From Paratinospora sagittata (taxonomy: Eukaryota; Streptophyta; Magnoliopsida; Ranunculales; Menispermaceae), in assembly GCA_035771175.1 (NCBI GenBank), contig CM069611.1, forward strand, positions 13,546,366-13,610,365: 64,000 bases of DNA, given 5' to 3'. Below the pieces are notes generated by a model that saw only the letters and a list, made by a program, of their open reading frames with translations, was not told where the DNA came from and did no database searches. The position numbers were made by a program, and so were the translations under genes. Below are positions 26,429 through 37,846 of the stretch, in pieces; positions within the stretch are counted from its first letter, which is position 1, and every line of letters begins with the position of its first letter.

Positions 26429-26956
26429 ATGAGGAGGAGTGAGAGATTGGGACAGCCACACACAGGGCCATCCGATGATGACTGGATGGGGAGGATGGAG
26501 GAGATCATTCAGGCATAGGGCCGCTTGATGGCAGCCCAGACTGTACAAATATAGGCGTTGGTGCAACAGGTTGAGGCTATTGCTCGACAGTCACCTCAAA
26601 CAATACCTCAGGAAGCGGGCACTAGTGGGGCTGAGGCGGCCGGGGCTAGTGGAGCTGCAAGGGCAGCAGGACCTCAGATGGATGTACCTCAGCCTATGCC
26701 TACACCTGTTCCTACTGTTGTGGAGAACCCCACTGATCGACGGATCAGACTGCTAGAGAAGTTCATGAAGCTGAAGCCTAAGGAATTCAATAGTGGGGTT
26801 GACTTGAAGAAGGTCGAAGATTGGTTCAAGAATGTCGAGAAGATCAGTCGCTCCTTTGAGCTTGATGAAGAGTCTCAGGTCCTATGTGCTGCTCACACAC
26901 TGGAGAGTGATGCAGAGGACTGGTGGCTTTCGAGTCCTATAGTTTTTAGAGTTTGA
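26429..26956 (+). pseudogene. Truncated gag of the chromovirus
   Basis: The frame starts at an ATG (MRRSERLGQPHTGPSDDDW) and contains TAG at 26516-26518 and 26552-26554. It then has an Ala/Gly/Pro-rich linker and the start of the retrotransposon gag core: FMKLKPKEFNSG, then VEDWFKNVEKISRSF and ESDAEDWW. The gag is cut just after AEDWW and runs into a TGA at 26954-26956. The remainder of the Gag core and the CCHC zinc knuckle, normally a few hundred residues more, are absent. The neighbouring sequence is already protease, so an internal deletion joined the two genes. Confidence 0.82.
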
Positions 26957-29900
26957 TGCAATTCTAGGGATGGATTGGCTCGCAGCTTATCATGCAATTT
27001 TCGATTGTTTCGCGAAGAGAGTCATTTTCCAGATCCCCGGACACCCAGTGTTTACACTACAGGGTAGAGCTTTAGACCAGACAGTCACAAGGGGTAGATT
27101 TGTGACTGATAGAGATAGGGAGATTTTGGCTGGGTTAGTGCCTGATGAGGAAGAGACTAGTGAGGTGATACTTGAGGATATTGCCATTGTTAGGGACTTT
27201 CCAGATGTGTTCCCTGCAGATCTTCCAGGATTACCACATAAGCGAGAGATCGATTTCATCATTGAACTAGTCCCTGACACGAAGCCTATCTCTATGGCAC
27301 CATATAGAATGGCGCTAGCCGAGTTGAGAGACTTGCAGAAACAGCTCGAGGAGTTATTGGCTAAGAGCGTGTTACCCTAGGGAGCTCCAGTTCTTTTTGT
27401 GAAAAAGAAAGATGGGAGCTTGCAGTTGTGCATCGACTATCGCCGATTGAACAGGGTGACCATCAAGAACAAGTATCCTCTCCTAAGGATTGATGACTTG
27501 TTTGATCAGTTGAGGGGAGCGAGGTATTTTTCGAAGATTGATTTGCCTAAGACAGCATTCAGAACCCGCTATGAACATTATGAGTTCCTTGTGATGCCAT
27601 TTGGTGTGACTAATGCACCTACGATGTTCATGGACCTGATGCACAGGATCTTTAGGCAGTATCTGGATAAGTTTGTCATCGTCTTCATTGATGACATATT
27701 GGTGTATTCCAATAATCGGGTTGAGCATGAGGAACACCTCAGAGTGACCTTGCAGACTCTGAGAGAGCATAGGCTATATGCAAAGCTGAGCAAGTGCGAG
27801 TTTTGGATCACCGAAGTGAAGTTCTTAGGTCATGTGGTGAGTTTTGAGGGGATTTCAGTTGATCCGTCTAAGGTTGAAGCCATTATCAGTTGGCCTAGGC
27901 CTACCACAGTGACCGAGATCATAAGCTTTCTTGGGTTAGCTGGTTACTATAGGAGATTCGTTCAGGGATTCTCCAAGATAGCTACGCCTATGACTAGGCT
28001 CACCCAGAAAGATGTGTCCTTTGTATGGACTGAGGAGTGTGAGAATGCCTTTTTAGAGCTGAAGAAAAGATTGACATCTACGCCAGTGTTGATTTTGCCA
28101 GAGCCTGATCAGTTGGTTATCTATATTGATGCCTCTCGTATCGGCTTGGGTTGCTTGTTGATGCAGAAGGATAGAGTCGTTGCTTATGCATCGAGGCAGT
28201 TGAAGGTGCATGAAAAGAACTATCCTGTTCATGACTTAAAACTGGCCGCAGTGTTTTTTGCTTTGAAGATTTGGAGGCATTATCTCTATGGTGAGAGATT
28301 CACTTTGTATTCTGACCATAAGAGCCTCAAGTACTTGTTCTCTCAGAAGGAATTGAACATGAGGCAAAGAAGGTGGTTAGAGCTCCTCAAAGACTATGAT
28401 TTTACATTGGAATACCACCCAGGTAAAGCCAATGTAGTGGCTGATACGTTGTACAGGAAGCGGGTAGAGACAGATATGGTAGCACGCCAGATGTCTAATG
28501 AGTGGAGACTACTTGAGGCGGCTACGGTTATGAGTATATGTGCTACCCCTTCAGATCAGATTGTGATATGTGCTCAGATGAGTGCTCAGCCTACACAAGT
28601 CCAGGAGGTGATTGACCAACAGGGGCTTGAAGTTGATTTTGTAATGTACAAGTCTTGGGCTGAGAGCAGTGATTTTACTGATTGGCACTTGTCATCTGAT
28701 GGTGCCTTGAGATTTAGGGGACGTTTATGGGTTCCCGCAGATCCATGACTCAGACAGAGTGTTCTCCAAGTGGCTCACAGATCTCATTATGCTATTCATC
28801 CTGGCGGAACAAAGATGTATCATGATATGAAAAGAATGTATTGGTGGCCCGACATGAGGAGAGAGATAGCTCAGTTCATTCAAAGGTGTGAGATCTGTCA
28901 GAGGGTCAAAGCTGAGCATCAGAGGCCTGGAGGGTAGATGCAACCGCTTGCCATTCTTGAGTAGAAGTGGGAGCATGTCACTATGGACTTTGTTGTGGGA
29001 TTACCCAACACCTCGAGGAGACATAATGCTGTTTGGGTTATTATTGATCGCTTGACTAAGTCCACTCAATTTCTAGCGGTTAACACTAGGGATTCTATGG
29101 ACAATCTGAGCAGACTCTATATGTGGGAGATAGTCAGATTACGTGGAGTGCCAGTTTTGATTGTGTCAGATAGGGATTCGAGGTTTACATCGGTATTCTG
29201 GCAGGGGTTGCAGAGGCAGCTTGGCACTAGACTAGATCTCAGTACCGCTTTTCACCCTCAGACTGATGGCCAGTCTGAGAGGTTGATATCGATTTTGGAG
29301 GATATGCTTCAAGCTTGTGTCTTTGAGTCCAGTGGTAACTGGGAGGAGTACATACATCTGTGTGAGTTCGCGTACAACAACAGCTATCAGTCCAGTATTG
29401 GCAAGGCTCCTTTTGAGGCATTGTATGGTCGACCATGTTGATCTCCGGTCTGTTGGACGGAGGTAGGGGATATTGCAGTGATGGGACAAGAGTTTGTACA
29501 AGAACACACAAAGAAGATTAAGATGATCAAGCATAATATGAATGTAGCCCAAGACAGGCAGAAGAGTTACGCTGATGTCAAGCGGAAGACCGTAGAGTTC
29601 GAGGTGGGTGACCAAGTTTTATTGAAGGTCTCACCTCAGAAGGGCCAGACGATATTTGGGATAAAAGGGAAGCTCGCTCCGAGATTTAATAGGTCATTCG
29701 AGGTTTTAGAACGAATTGGCCCCGTCGCATACCGATTAGCCTTGCCACCTCAGTTAGCAGCAGTCCACAATGTCTTTCATGTGTCAATGCTGAGAGTGTA
29801 CAAGAGTGATTTTGATCACGTCTTGGACTGAAGGAACATTGAGCTAAGGCAGGATGAGACTTATGATGAGGAACCTATTCAGATACTTGACCGGAAAGTC

Positions 29901-30068
29901 CAGAGGTTACGTAACCGCGAGATTTTGATGGTTAAGGTGAGATGGCAGTTCCATGGCGAGGAGCAGGTTACTTGGGACCGTGAGGACTACATGATGGAGC
30001 ACTTTGCCGAGTTCATGGGCTTAGGTAATTTCTTAACCTTAAAACTCCGAGGACGAAGTTCATTCTAA
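26943..30068 (+). pseudogene. pol of the chromovirus: protease tail, RT, RNase H, integrase, chromodomain-like end
   Basis: One frame covers the whole region with no frameshift but six stops: TAG 27378, TGA 28746, TAG 28935, TAG 28962, TGA 29439, TGA 29829. The protease keeps only its C-terminal part (ILGMDWL); the catalytic Asp motif is gone. Reverse transcriptase (about 27399-27880) has [18 protein letters not shown] and the FIDDILVYS catalytic motif. However, after FSKIDL the segment that usually includes GYHQ is missing (junction near 27545, about 14 residues, in frame). RNase H (about 28110-28470) has YIDAS and [11 protein letters not shown], but the Glu of the usual DLELAAV motif is Lys (codon 28239-28241). 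Integrase has its zinc-binding H..H..C..C region (28780-28920) and the D, D, E residues (MDFVVGLP, SDRDSRF, GQSERLIS). The tail (about 29850-30010, EEPIQILDRKVQRLRN...VRWQFH) resembles a degenerate chromodomain. Four stops sit where the family usually has Trp or Arg, consistent with C-to-T or G-to-A decay. Confidence 0.9.
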
Positions 30069-30079
30069 GGTGGGTGTGA
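30067..30079 (+). other. Polypurine tract of the chromovirus
   Basis: AAGGTGGGTGTGA lies directly before the 3' LTR start (TGTGACGCCCC) and overlaps the pol stop codon TAA (30066-30068). It is interrupted by three T residues, so it is weaker than a typical plant polypurine tract. Confidence 0.6.
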
Positions 30080-33065
30080 TGTGACGCCCCGAAAATTATT
30101 TCATCTAGCCCATAACCCAATTGCATTTTGCCCAAACTCTATGTGTTGCCTTGATATGTTTGGTGTTTGTTTGATGGTTGTTTAATGTTTGTATATTTGA
30201 TGCTTGATAATGTATATAAATATGTGCATCATAAATTGTATATGGGTCATGTTAAATTAAAGTATAATGCATATGTTATTATTTATGCATGGGCCCATTA
30301 AACCATGAATTGATATGTGTTAGGATTGATTGAATAAAAGGATAAATGAAAATAAAAATTTGGTGTATTAAATGGATTGGACATTTAAAATACATGGGAG
30401 CATGAGATTGGTTAAAGTACATGTGGTTGGTATGAGTAGTATGAGACCAACACATGTCAAGTTGGTGCATTAGAATGGACAAGTGTCCCAAGCCCCGTTT
30501 CTTTTCTCCAACACATGTCAAGTTGGTGCATGAGACCAACATATGTCAAGTTGGTGCATGAGAATGGACAAGTGTCCCAAGCCCCATTTCTCTTCTCCAA
30601 CACATGTCAAGTTGGTGCATGAAAATGGACAAGTGTTCCATGCCCCATTTCTCTTCTTCAATACATGTCAAGTTGGTGCATGAAAATGGACAAGTGTCCC
30701 ATGCCCCATTTCTCCTCTAAAACACATGTCAAGGTTGGTGCATGAGAGTGGACAAGTGTCCCATGCCCTACTTCTCTTCCCCAAGGAAGTCTTAGAGGGT
30801 GAGATGAGTAGAGAGAAAGGAAAAAAGAAGAGAAAGGAAAGAAGAAGAGAAAGAAAGAGGGAGTTGCTTTGAGGAAAATCTCTGCAACGTTTTCATCAAA
30901 GATCTGGATCTTAAGGATAGATGGTCCGATTGAGCTCAAAATTTGTCAGCAAGTTTGTAGCTTATAGTTAATCATTCTGGTCGGTGGAGATCTTGATGAG
31001 AGTTTTCTTCTAAGAGATATAACCTCTCAACCAAAGCAGATCGGAAAGTCTAGATTTCTCACATAGTTGCGATCAAAGTAATAGATCTCCTACATCTACC
31101 TTTGGATGGATATGATATTTGGGTATATGGTTTAAAACTTATATGTCGACATTATGAACGGTGGAGATGTTTATTCCCTAAGGATGTGGTGTGATATAGT
31201 CATCTGAGTTTGAGTATTTGCAGCAGGAAAGGAGAAATTATCTGATTAGAGACTTGTTCATCAAAGATGATTATCTTTTTGGTCCACCGTTGGATTGAGC
31301 TGAGTTTTGAACAGAAGGTTTTGTTCTTAACATAATTAAATTTGTACGGTTGATTTTGTGATTAAATATTTCTGTTGGTAGATTGATACATCTGAATAGA
31401 ATATTAAATGAAGAATTGGTAGGGTTGCTTGTATTAGACCTAAATTTAGAATATGAACTTAGACCTTTCCAAATAGCTTGCATGTAAACTATGTTGACCT
31501 ATTTTCATTGTTGATGAACCCATGATGCAAAATCAGTGATATACATGGCTGAACATGGTGACCTAGTGTAAATCGACATTGTGGCCTAAGTATGGAAAAT
31601 TTCATATTTTAGGGCTTTTGATGCTTTTGGCCTAGAATCATTGAATTGATGCAACTTATGTTTAATTAAGCATGATTAGGGTTGATTATGCTACTGATTT
31701 GGTGGTTGTGACCATATCATGGGTTACGCCAACTTGTGATCAAATGACCCAACTTGAGCATGTTTATGCCTAAGGAATTGAAAATCAGTATTTTTGATTA
31801 ATAGAATGGTTTATGAATGAGAACTACGCATTAGAGGCCTAAGATATGTGATTTGAGTTGAATGGTGGGATTAGATGGGATTTAGGCCTATTGTCTATAT
31901 GTGGGCTGATTTAGGGTTGATGCGTAATGTCTATGTGATTGAGCATAGAAATTGATGTATGGTTGGATATTGATGAATATTTCAGGACCTTGATTGGATT
32001 GATTCAGTTTGGTGTCCGTGTGTGGTTAGATACTCTCGCGAGGCTTGGTTGTGAGTAGACTTCATTTATGATTATATCTTTTATGTCATCATATCACTTA
32101 TATATATTGAATGTTGAAAGCACGAATGTGTTCTAATGTTTTGAATGATGCATTGATTTGAGAAAACCTTATGACTTTGGTTGGGGCCATCTATCTGGCT
32201 AATAGGGGGACTTAACATGTCATAGGAGGTTTTAAAAAAGTAAATATTTGGGGATGAGACCGGTACGGTGAAATAGACGTGCTCTAGTAACCCCAAATAA
32301 ACATGATTGGGGTCAACGGTACGAAGAAATAAACGTGCACTAGTAACCCCAATGCACGTGGAATGTGGATCCAAATTGATAAGCTTTTACTTGCATCGAA
32401 CTTATTATAAATGCTTGATATCTTTATGTTATGAGCTTTTAATCGTGCTACACATTGACATGCATACATGATACTTATTGATGAGTATTGATAGTATATT
32501 TGAATTCTATTCACTGGGCACTGTTGGCTCACCCTCATTTTCCTCTTTCAGGTCCTTCTGTCCCGAATAAGGGCAAATGAGTAGTCATATCTTGAGGGCC
32601 TTGCCTGCGAGAGAATCCAAGGCCTCGATGTGAGTTGAGAGGCATTTTGATTGAATTGTGTTTGAAATTATGATGTATTATATTTTGGACAATGCAATTA
32701 TAACACTTACCACATTGTAGTATGGGTGAGTTGAGACTTGTTAGATAGACCATGCGTGCACATGAGGGTTTTTTTTTGTACCCATAGTTTTGGACTTTAT
32801 GTGTATGTCAATCTTGATGGACTATAGGGATTATGACGGTTTTATTTATGGTTCATTTTTTATGGAGTATCTTTTGTCTTGGATTATTAATACGATTGGT
32901 AGTTTTGTTTAGTACCTTTTTATATTATGTCGTTGTTTGGGATAAGTCTCGTAGGGTCTCAACCAGCTCACGGAGGTTGAGAAGTGGTTGGGACGGGCGT
33001 CCTACCCCGGCATTCCGCACACCATTCCTTGCTGGGTTGGTGGTCCGGGGTGTGGGGTCGCCACC
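30080..33065 (+). repeat. 3' LTR of the chromovirus, full-length form
   Basis: It starts TGTGACGCCCCGAAAATT and aligns with the 5' LTR to its end (GGGTCGCCACC against GCGTCACCACA). It holds 956 bp (30159-31114) that the 5' LTR has lost, including a TATA-like TGTATATAAATA at 30211-30222, six copies of a roughly 60-bp repeat and a purine-rich tract at about 30798-30862. Outside the deleted part the two LTRs show scattered substitutions and small indels, so the insertion is not recent. Confidence 0.9.
30448..30785 (+). repeat. About six tandem copies of a 60-bp repeat inside the 3' LTR
   Basis: Copies begin with CAACACATGTCAAGTTGGTG at about 30448, 30509, 30538 (shortened spacing), 30598, 30659 and 30719. 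Each continues with GCATGAGAATGGACAAGTG and TCCCAAGCCCCATTTCTC. The tract is a U3 minisatellite-like expansion in a region the 5' LTR no longer has. Minus-strand open frames here (repeated LVSCTNLTC-like text) are by-products of the repeat. Confidence 0.85.
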
Positions 33066-33083
33066 GTGGTCATAAGGTCTTTT

Positions 33084-33275
33084 TGTCACGATCGGGTTGC
33101 ACCGCAGTGCCCCCTATTCATGAATAAATAGTGCAGACAAATGATCTGGGTATGGGGCGCTTGCGCAACCCAGAAGGGACAATATTATGGTTCCATAATG
33201 GCTGGAGTACGCCCTGGAGATTGGGGTAGTCATCACCCTGGGTAGGGGGAACTGCGGTGCAACCCGTGCGTGACA
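33084..33275. mobile_element. 192-bp foldback element abutting the chromovirus 3' end
   Basis: It begins TGTCACGATCGGGTTGCACC and ends GGTGCAACCCGTGCGTGACA; the outer arms pair over about 35 bp with few mismatches. The centre shares GACAATATTATGG and CATAATGGCT with the element at 20795-21027, so both belong to one family. It has no coding capacity. Its left side (GTCTTTT) and right side (CTGCC, array) do not match, so it lacks its own target duplication. The only matching pair is the outer CTACC (24149-24153) and CTGCC (33276-33280). Confidence 0.75.
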
Positions 33276-34650
33276 CTGCCAAAGAGAAATGGGATAACCT
33301 AGAAGTTACTCAAGAAGACACAAAGTTGGGAATGCTGGAGGAATCCTATGATGCCTTCAGAATTAGTGAGAACAAACACATCACGGATGTCATAACACAC
33401 TTTACCAAAATTATTAAAGTGATATAGAAGCTGGGTGATGTGTTCCCACAAGCAAAAAAAGGTGGAAAATTCCTTAAGGGACACGTATGATGAAGGAAAG
33501 TCTGTGCATTGCCCTCCACTGTTCAAGAGCAAAAATTACTTGCACTAGAAAACAAAAATGAGATACTTTAAGTGATCCCATGATTGGGATGTTTGGCATA
33601 TTGCAAGAAATGGCTATTCTGCACCCACAAAGGTTGAAAATAGAGTAATTGTGGCGAAGGCAAAGAATGTATGGCTACCCGGACAAAAGAAGTTAGAGCA
33701 ATTAAATGACAAAGCCATAAACATGCTTTTTTACAGTCTTTCCATTAATGAATTCAGTAGGCTCAGTGACTGCGACACTGCCAAAGAGAAATGGGATAAA
33801 CGAAACAAAGTTGAGAATGTTGGAGGAATCCTATGATGCCTTTAGAATTAGTGAGAACGAAGACATCTCAGATGCCATAACACGCTTCACCAAGAATATT
33901 AAAGAAATGAAGAATCTTGGTGAGGTGTTCCCACAAGCAAAAACAGTTGGAAAAATCCATTAAGAAGCATGTATAATGAAGGAAATTCTGTGAATCAATC
34001 TCCATTGTTGAAGGGTGGAAATTTCTTGCACTACAAAACAAGAATGAGATACTTCAATAGATCCTATGATTCAGATGTTTGGCATTTTGTAAGAAATGGC
34101 TATTCTGTACCCACAAAGGTCGAAAATTGAGTACTTGTGGCGAAGGCAAAAAATGTATGCCTACCTGAAGAAAAGAAGTTAGAACGATTAAATAAAAAGG
34201 CCAGAAACATGCATATCTGCGGTCTTTCTGTTAATAAATTCAACAGACACAGTGCCTACGTCACTGCCAAGAAGAAATGGGATAACCTAGATGTTACTCA
34301 TGAAGACACAAAGCAAGTAAAGGAAACAAAGTTGAGAGGGCTGGAGGAATCCTTTGATGCCTTCAGAATTGGTGAGAATGAAGACATCGCAGATGCCATA
34401 ACACGCTTCACCAAGATTATTAAAGAGATGAAATAGCTAGGTGAGGTGCTCCCACAACTAAAAACAATTGGAAAATTTCTTAAGGGACATGGATACCTCG
34501 AAGTTACTCATGAAGAGACAAACCAAGTAAAGGAAACAAAGTTGAGAATGCTAGAGGAATCCTATGCTGCCTTCAGATTTAGTGAGTACGAAGACATCAC
34601 AGATGCCATAACACGCTTTACCAAGATATTTAAAGCGATAAAAAAGCTGG

Positions 34651-35226
34651 GTGACGTGTTCCCACAACCAAAAAAACTTGGAAAATTCTTTAGGGGACAT
34701 GTATGATGAAGGAAATTTTGTGCACCGCCCTCCACTGTTCAAGGGAAGAAATTATTTGAACTGTAAAACAAGAATGAGATACGTCATGAGATCTCATGAT
34801 TCTGATGTTTGGGATATTGTAAGAAATGGCTATTCTGCACCCACAAATGTTGAAATTGGATTAATTGCGCCGAAGGCTAATAATGTATGGCTACCTGGAG
34901 AAAAGAAGTTAGAGCAATTAAATGACAAAGCCATAAACTTGCTTTTTTACAGTCTTTCCGTTAATGAATTCCGCAGGCTCAGTGACTTCGACACTGCCAA
35001 AGAGAAATGGGATAACCTAGAAGTTACTCATGGAGACACAAAGCATGTAAACAAAACAAAGTTGAGAATGTTGGTGGAATCCTATGATGCCTTTAGAATT
35101 AGTGAGAACGAAGACATCTCAGATGCCATAACACGCTTCACCAAGATTATTAAAGTGAAGAAGAAGCTGGGTGAGGTGTTCCCACAAGCAAAAAAAGTTG
35201 GAGAATTCCTTAGAGGATATTCATGA
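34651..35226 (+). pseudogene. The one fully open gag unit
   Basis: A 191-residue open frame covers a complete unit. It starts within the tail of the previous unit (MTCSHNQKNLENSLGD, out of phase with that unit's gag) and then reads MYDEGNFVHRPPLF at 34699. It continues through W38, W64, NEFRRLSDFDTAKEKW and ITRFTKIIK to EFLRGYS, with the stop at 35224-35226. Trp22 is replaced by Cys, but no stop or frameshift is present. At about 175 residues it is still only the N-terminal half of a copia Gag. With decayed copies on both sides I class it as a chance-intact satellite unit, though its transcription is worth testing. Confidence 0.75.
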
Positions 35227-36256
35227 TGAAGGAAATTTTGTGCATCGCTCTCCACTTTTTAAAGGCAGAAATTACTTGAACTGAAAAACAGGAATGAGAT
35301 ACTTTATGAGATCCAACGATTGTCATGTTTGGGATATTGTTAGAAATGGCTATTCTCCACCCACAGGTTGAAAATGGATTAATTGCGCCGAAGCCAAAGA
35401 ATGTATGGCTACCCGGAGAAAAGAAGTTATAGCAATTAATTGACAAAGCAAAAAACATGCTTTTTTGCAGTCTTTCCATCAATGATATCAATAGACATAG
35501 TACCTGCAACACTGCCAAAGAGAAATGGGATGACCTAGAAGTTACTCATGAAGACACAAAGCAAGTAAAGGAAACAAAGTTGAGAATGCTAGAGGAATCC
35601 TATGCTGCCTTCAAAATTAGTGAGAACGAAGACATCTCAGATATCATAACACGCTCCACCAAGATTATTAAAGCGATGAAGAAGCTGAGTGAGGTGTTCT
35701 CACAAGCAAAAAAAGTTGGAAAATTCTTTAGGGGATATGTATGATAAAGGAAATTTTGTGCATCGCCCTCCACTGTTCAAGGGCGGAAATCACTTGAACT
35801 GAAAAACAAGAATGAGATACTTCATGAGATCTCATGATTTTTATGTTTGGGATATTGTTAGAAATGGCTATTCTACACCCATAAACGTTGAAAATGGATT
35901 AATTGGGCCGAAGGCAAAGAATGTATGGCTACCCGGAGAAAAGAAGTTAGAGCAATTAATTGACAAAGCCAAAAACAAGTTTTTCTACAGTCTTTCCCGT
36001 AATGAATTCAACAGACTCAGTGCCTGCGACACTGCCTAGTTGAAATGGGATGATCTTGAAGTTACTCATAAAGACACGAAGCAAGTAAACGAAACAAAGT
36101 TGTGAATGCTGGAAGAATCCTATGATGCCTTCAAAATTAGTGAGAACGAAGACATCTCAGATGCCATAACACGCTTCACTAAGATTATTAAAGTGAAGAA
36201 TAAGCTGGGTGAGGTGTTCCCACAAGCAAAAAAAGTTGGAAAATTCTTTAGAGGAC
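35219..36256 (+). repeat. Two-unit block repeated from 36257
   Basis: The unit at 35219 and the one at 36257 share marks not found elsewhere: CCAACGATTGTCATGTTTGGG, loss of one AAG codon so that ACAGGTTGAAAATGG replaces ACAAAGGTTG, and the stop in AAGTTATAGCAATTAATTG. They are 1038 bp apart, with one different unit (35737) between them, so a dimer was duplicated. Confidence 0.75.
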
Positions 36257-37846
36257 ATGCATGATGAAGGAAATTTTGTGCATCGCCCTCCACCTTTTAA
36301 GGGCAGAAATTACTTGAACTGAAAAACAGGAATGAGATACTTTATGAGATCCAACGATTGTCATGTTTGGGATATTGTTAGAAATGGCTATTCTCCACCC
36401 ACAGGTTGAAAATGGTTTAATTGCGCCGAAGCCAAAGAATGTATGGCTACCCGGAGAAAAGAAGTTATAGCAATTAATTGACAAAACAAAAAACATGCTT
36501 TTCTACAGTCTTTCCCTTAATGAATTCAACAGACTCTGTGCCTGCGACACTGCCAAGTAGAAATGGGATAATCTAGATTAAGACACAAAGCAAGTAAACG
36601 AAAAAAAGTCGAGAATGCTGGAGGGATCCTATAATGCCTTCAGAATTAGTGAGAACGAAGACATCCCAGATGGAATAACACACTTCCCCAAGATTATTAA
36701 AGTGATGAAGAAACTGGGTGAGGTGTTCCCACAAGCAAAAAAAGTTGGAAAATTCCTTCGATGCCTTCAGAATTAGTGAGAATGAAGACATCTCAGATGC
36801 TTTAACACGAATCACCAAGATTATTAAAGAGATAAAGAAGTTTGGTCACAAGCAAAAATAGTTGGAACATTTCTTAGGGGACATGTATGATGAAGGAAAT
36901 TCTGTCAATCGCCATCCACTGCTGAAGGGTGGAAATTACATGCACTGAAAAATAAGAATGAGATACTTCAAGATAAATGGTGTAATTGTGCATAAGGCAA
37001 AGAATGTATGGCTACACAGAGAAAAAAAAAGCTAGACCAATTAAATGAAAAGGCCATAAACACGCTTTTCAGCGGTCTTTCCATCAATGAATTCAACAGA
37101 CATTGTCTACAACACTGCCAAGGAGGAATGGGATAAGCTAGATGTTACTTCGGATGGCACAAAGTAAGTAAATGAAACAAAGTTGAGAATGCTGGAGGAA
37201 TCCTACGATGCCTTCAGAATTAGTGAGAACGAAGACATCTCAGATACCAAAACGAGCTTCACCAAGAATATTAAAGAAATGAAGAACTAGGTGAGGTGTT
37301 CCCACAAGCAAAAACAGTTGGAAAATTCCTTAACAACCATGTATGATGAAGGAAATTCTGTCAATCTCCATCCACTGCTGAAGGGTGGAAATTACATGCA
37401 CTGAAAAACAAGAATGAGATACTTCAAGATAACCCATGATTCGGATGTTTGACGTATTGTAAGAAATGGCTATTATGTACCCACAAGGAGTGAAAATGGA
37501 GTAATTGTGGCTAAGACAAAGAAAGTATGGCTACCCGGAGAAAAGTAGTTCAACCAATTAAATGACAAGGCCATAAATACGCTTTTCTGCGGTCTTTCCA
37601 TCAATGAATTCAACAGACATTGTGCCTGCAACAATGCCGAGGAGAAATGGGATAACCTAGAAGATAGTTCTGATGGCACAAAGCAAGTAAACGAAACAAA
37701 GTGTAGAATCCTATGATGCCTTCAGAATTAGTGAGAACGAAGACATCTCAGATACCATAACGCACTTCACTAAGAATATTAAAGATATGAAGAACTGGGT
37801 GATGTGTTCCCACAAGCAAAAACAATTAGGTAATTTCTTAAGAAAC

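Larger units (their letters stand above)
24154..33065 (+). mobile_element. Decayed Ty3/gypsy chromovirus (Tekay/Del-like) LTR retrotransposon
   Basis: The order is 5' LTR, primer-binding site, gag remnant, protease tail, reverse transcriptase, RNase H, integrase, chromodomain-like tail, polypurine tract, 3' LTR. Integrase following RNase H makes it Ty3/gypsy; a chromodomain-like segment after integrase (about 29850-30010) and LTRs close to 3 kb point to the Tekay/Del group, which is an inference. It is inserted in the same orientation as the gag array, inside the unit that began at 23854. It cannot be autonomous: gag and protease are truncated and joined, pol has six stops, and the LTRs differ by a 956-bp deletion. 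The sequence right after the 3' LTR is not array but 18 bp of unknown origin and then a foldback element. Confidence 0.92.

Noticed and set aside
30279..30939. Minus-strand frames with repeated LVSCTNLTC-like text
   Set aside because: Produced by the 60-bp tandem repeats and the purine tract of the 3' LTR.
24379..31483. Minus-strand frames starting MQAIWKGLSSYSK at 24379-24600 and 31271-31483
   Set aside because: They are the same LTR segment in both LTRs of the chromovirus and differ by disabling changes; not genes.
33066..33083. A second primer-binding site after the 3' LTR (GTGGTCATAAGGTCT)
   Set aside because: It only loosely resembles TGGTATCAGAGC and would need several changes and a shift; left as unexplained sequence.
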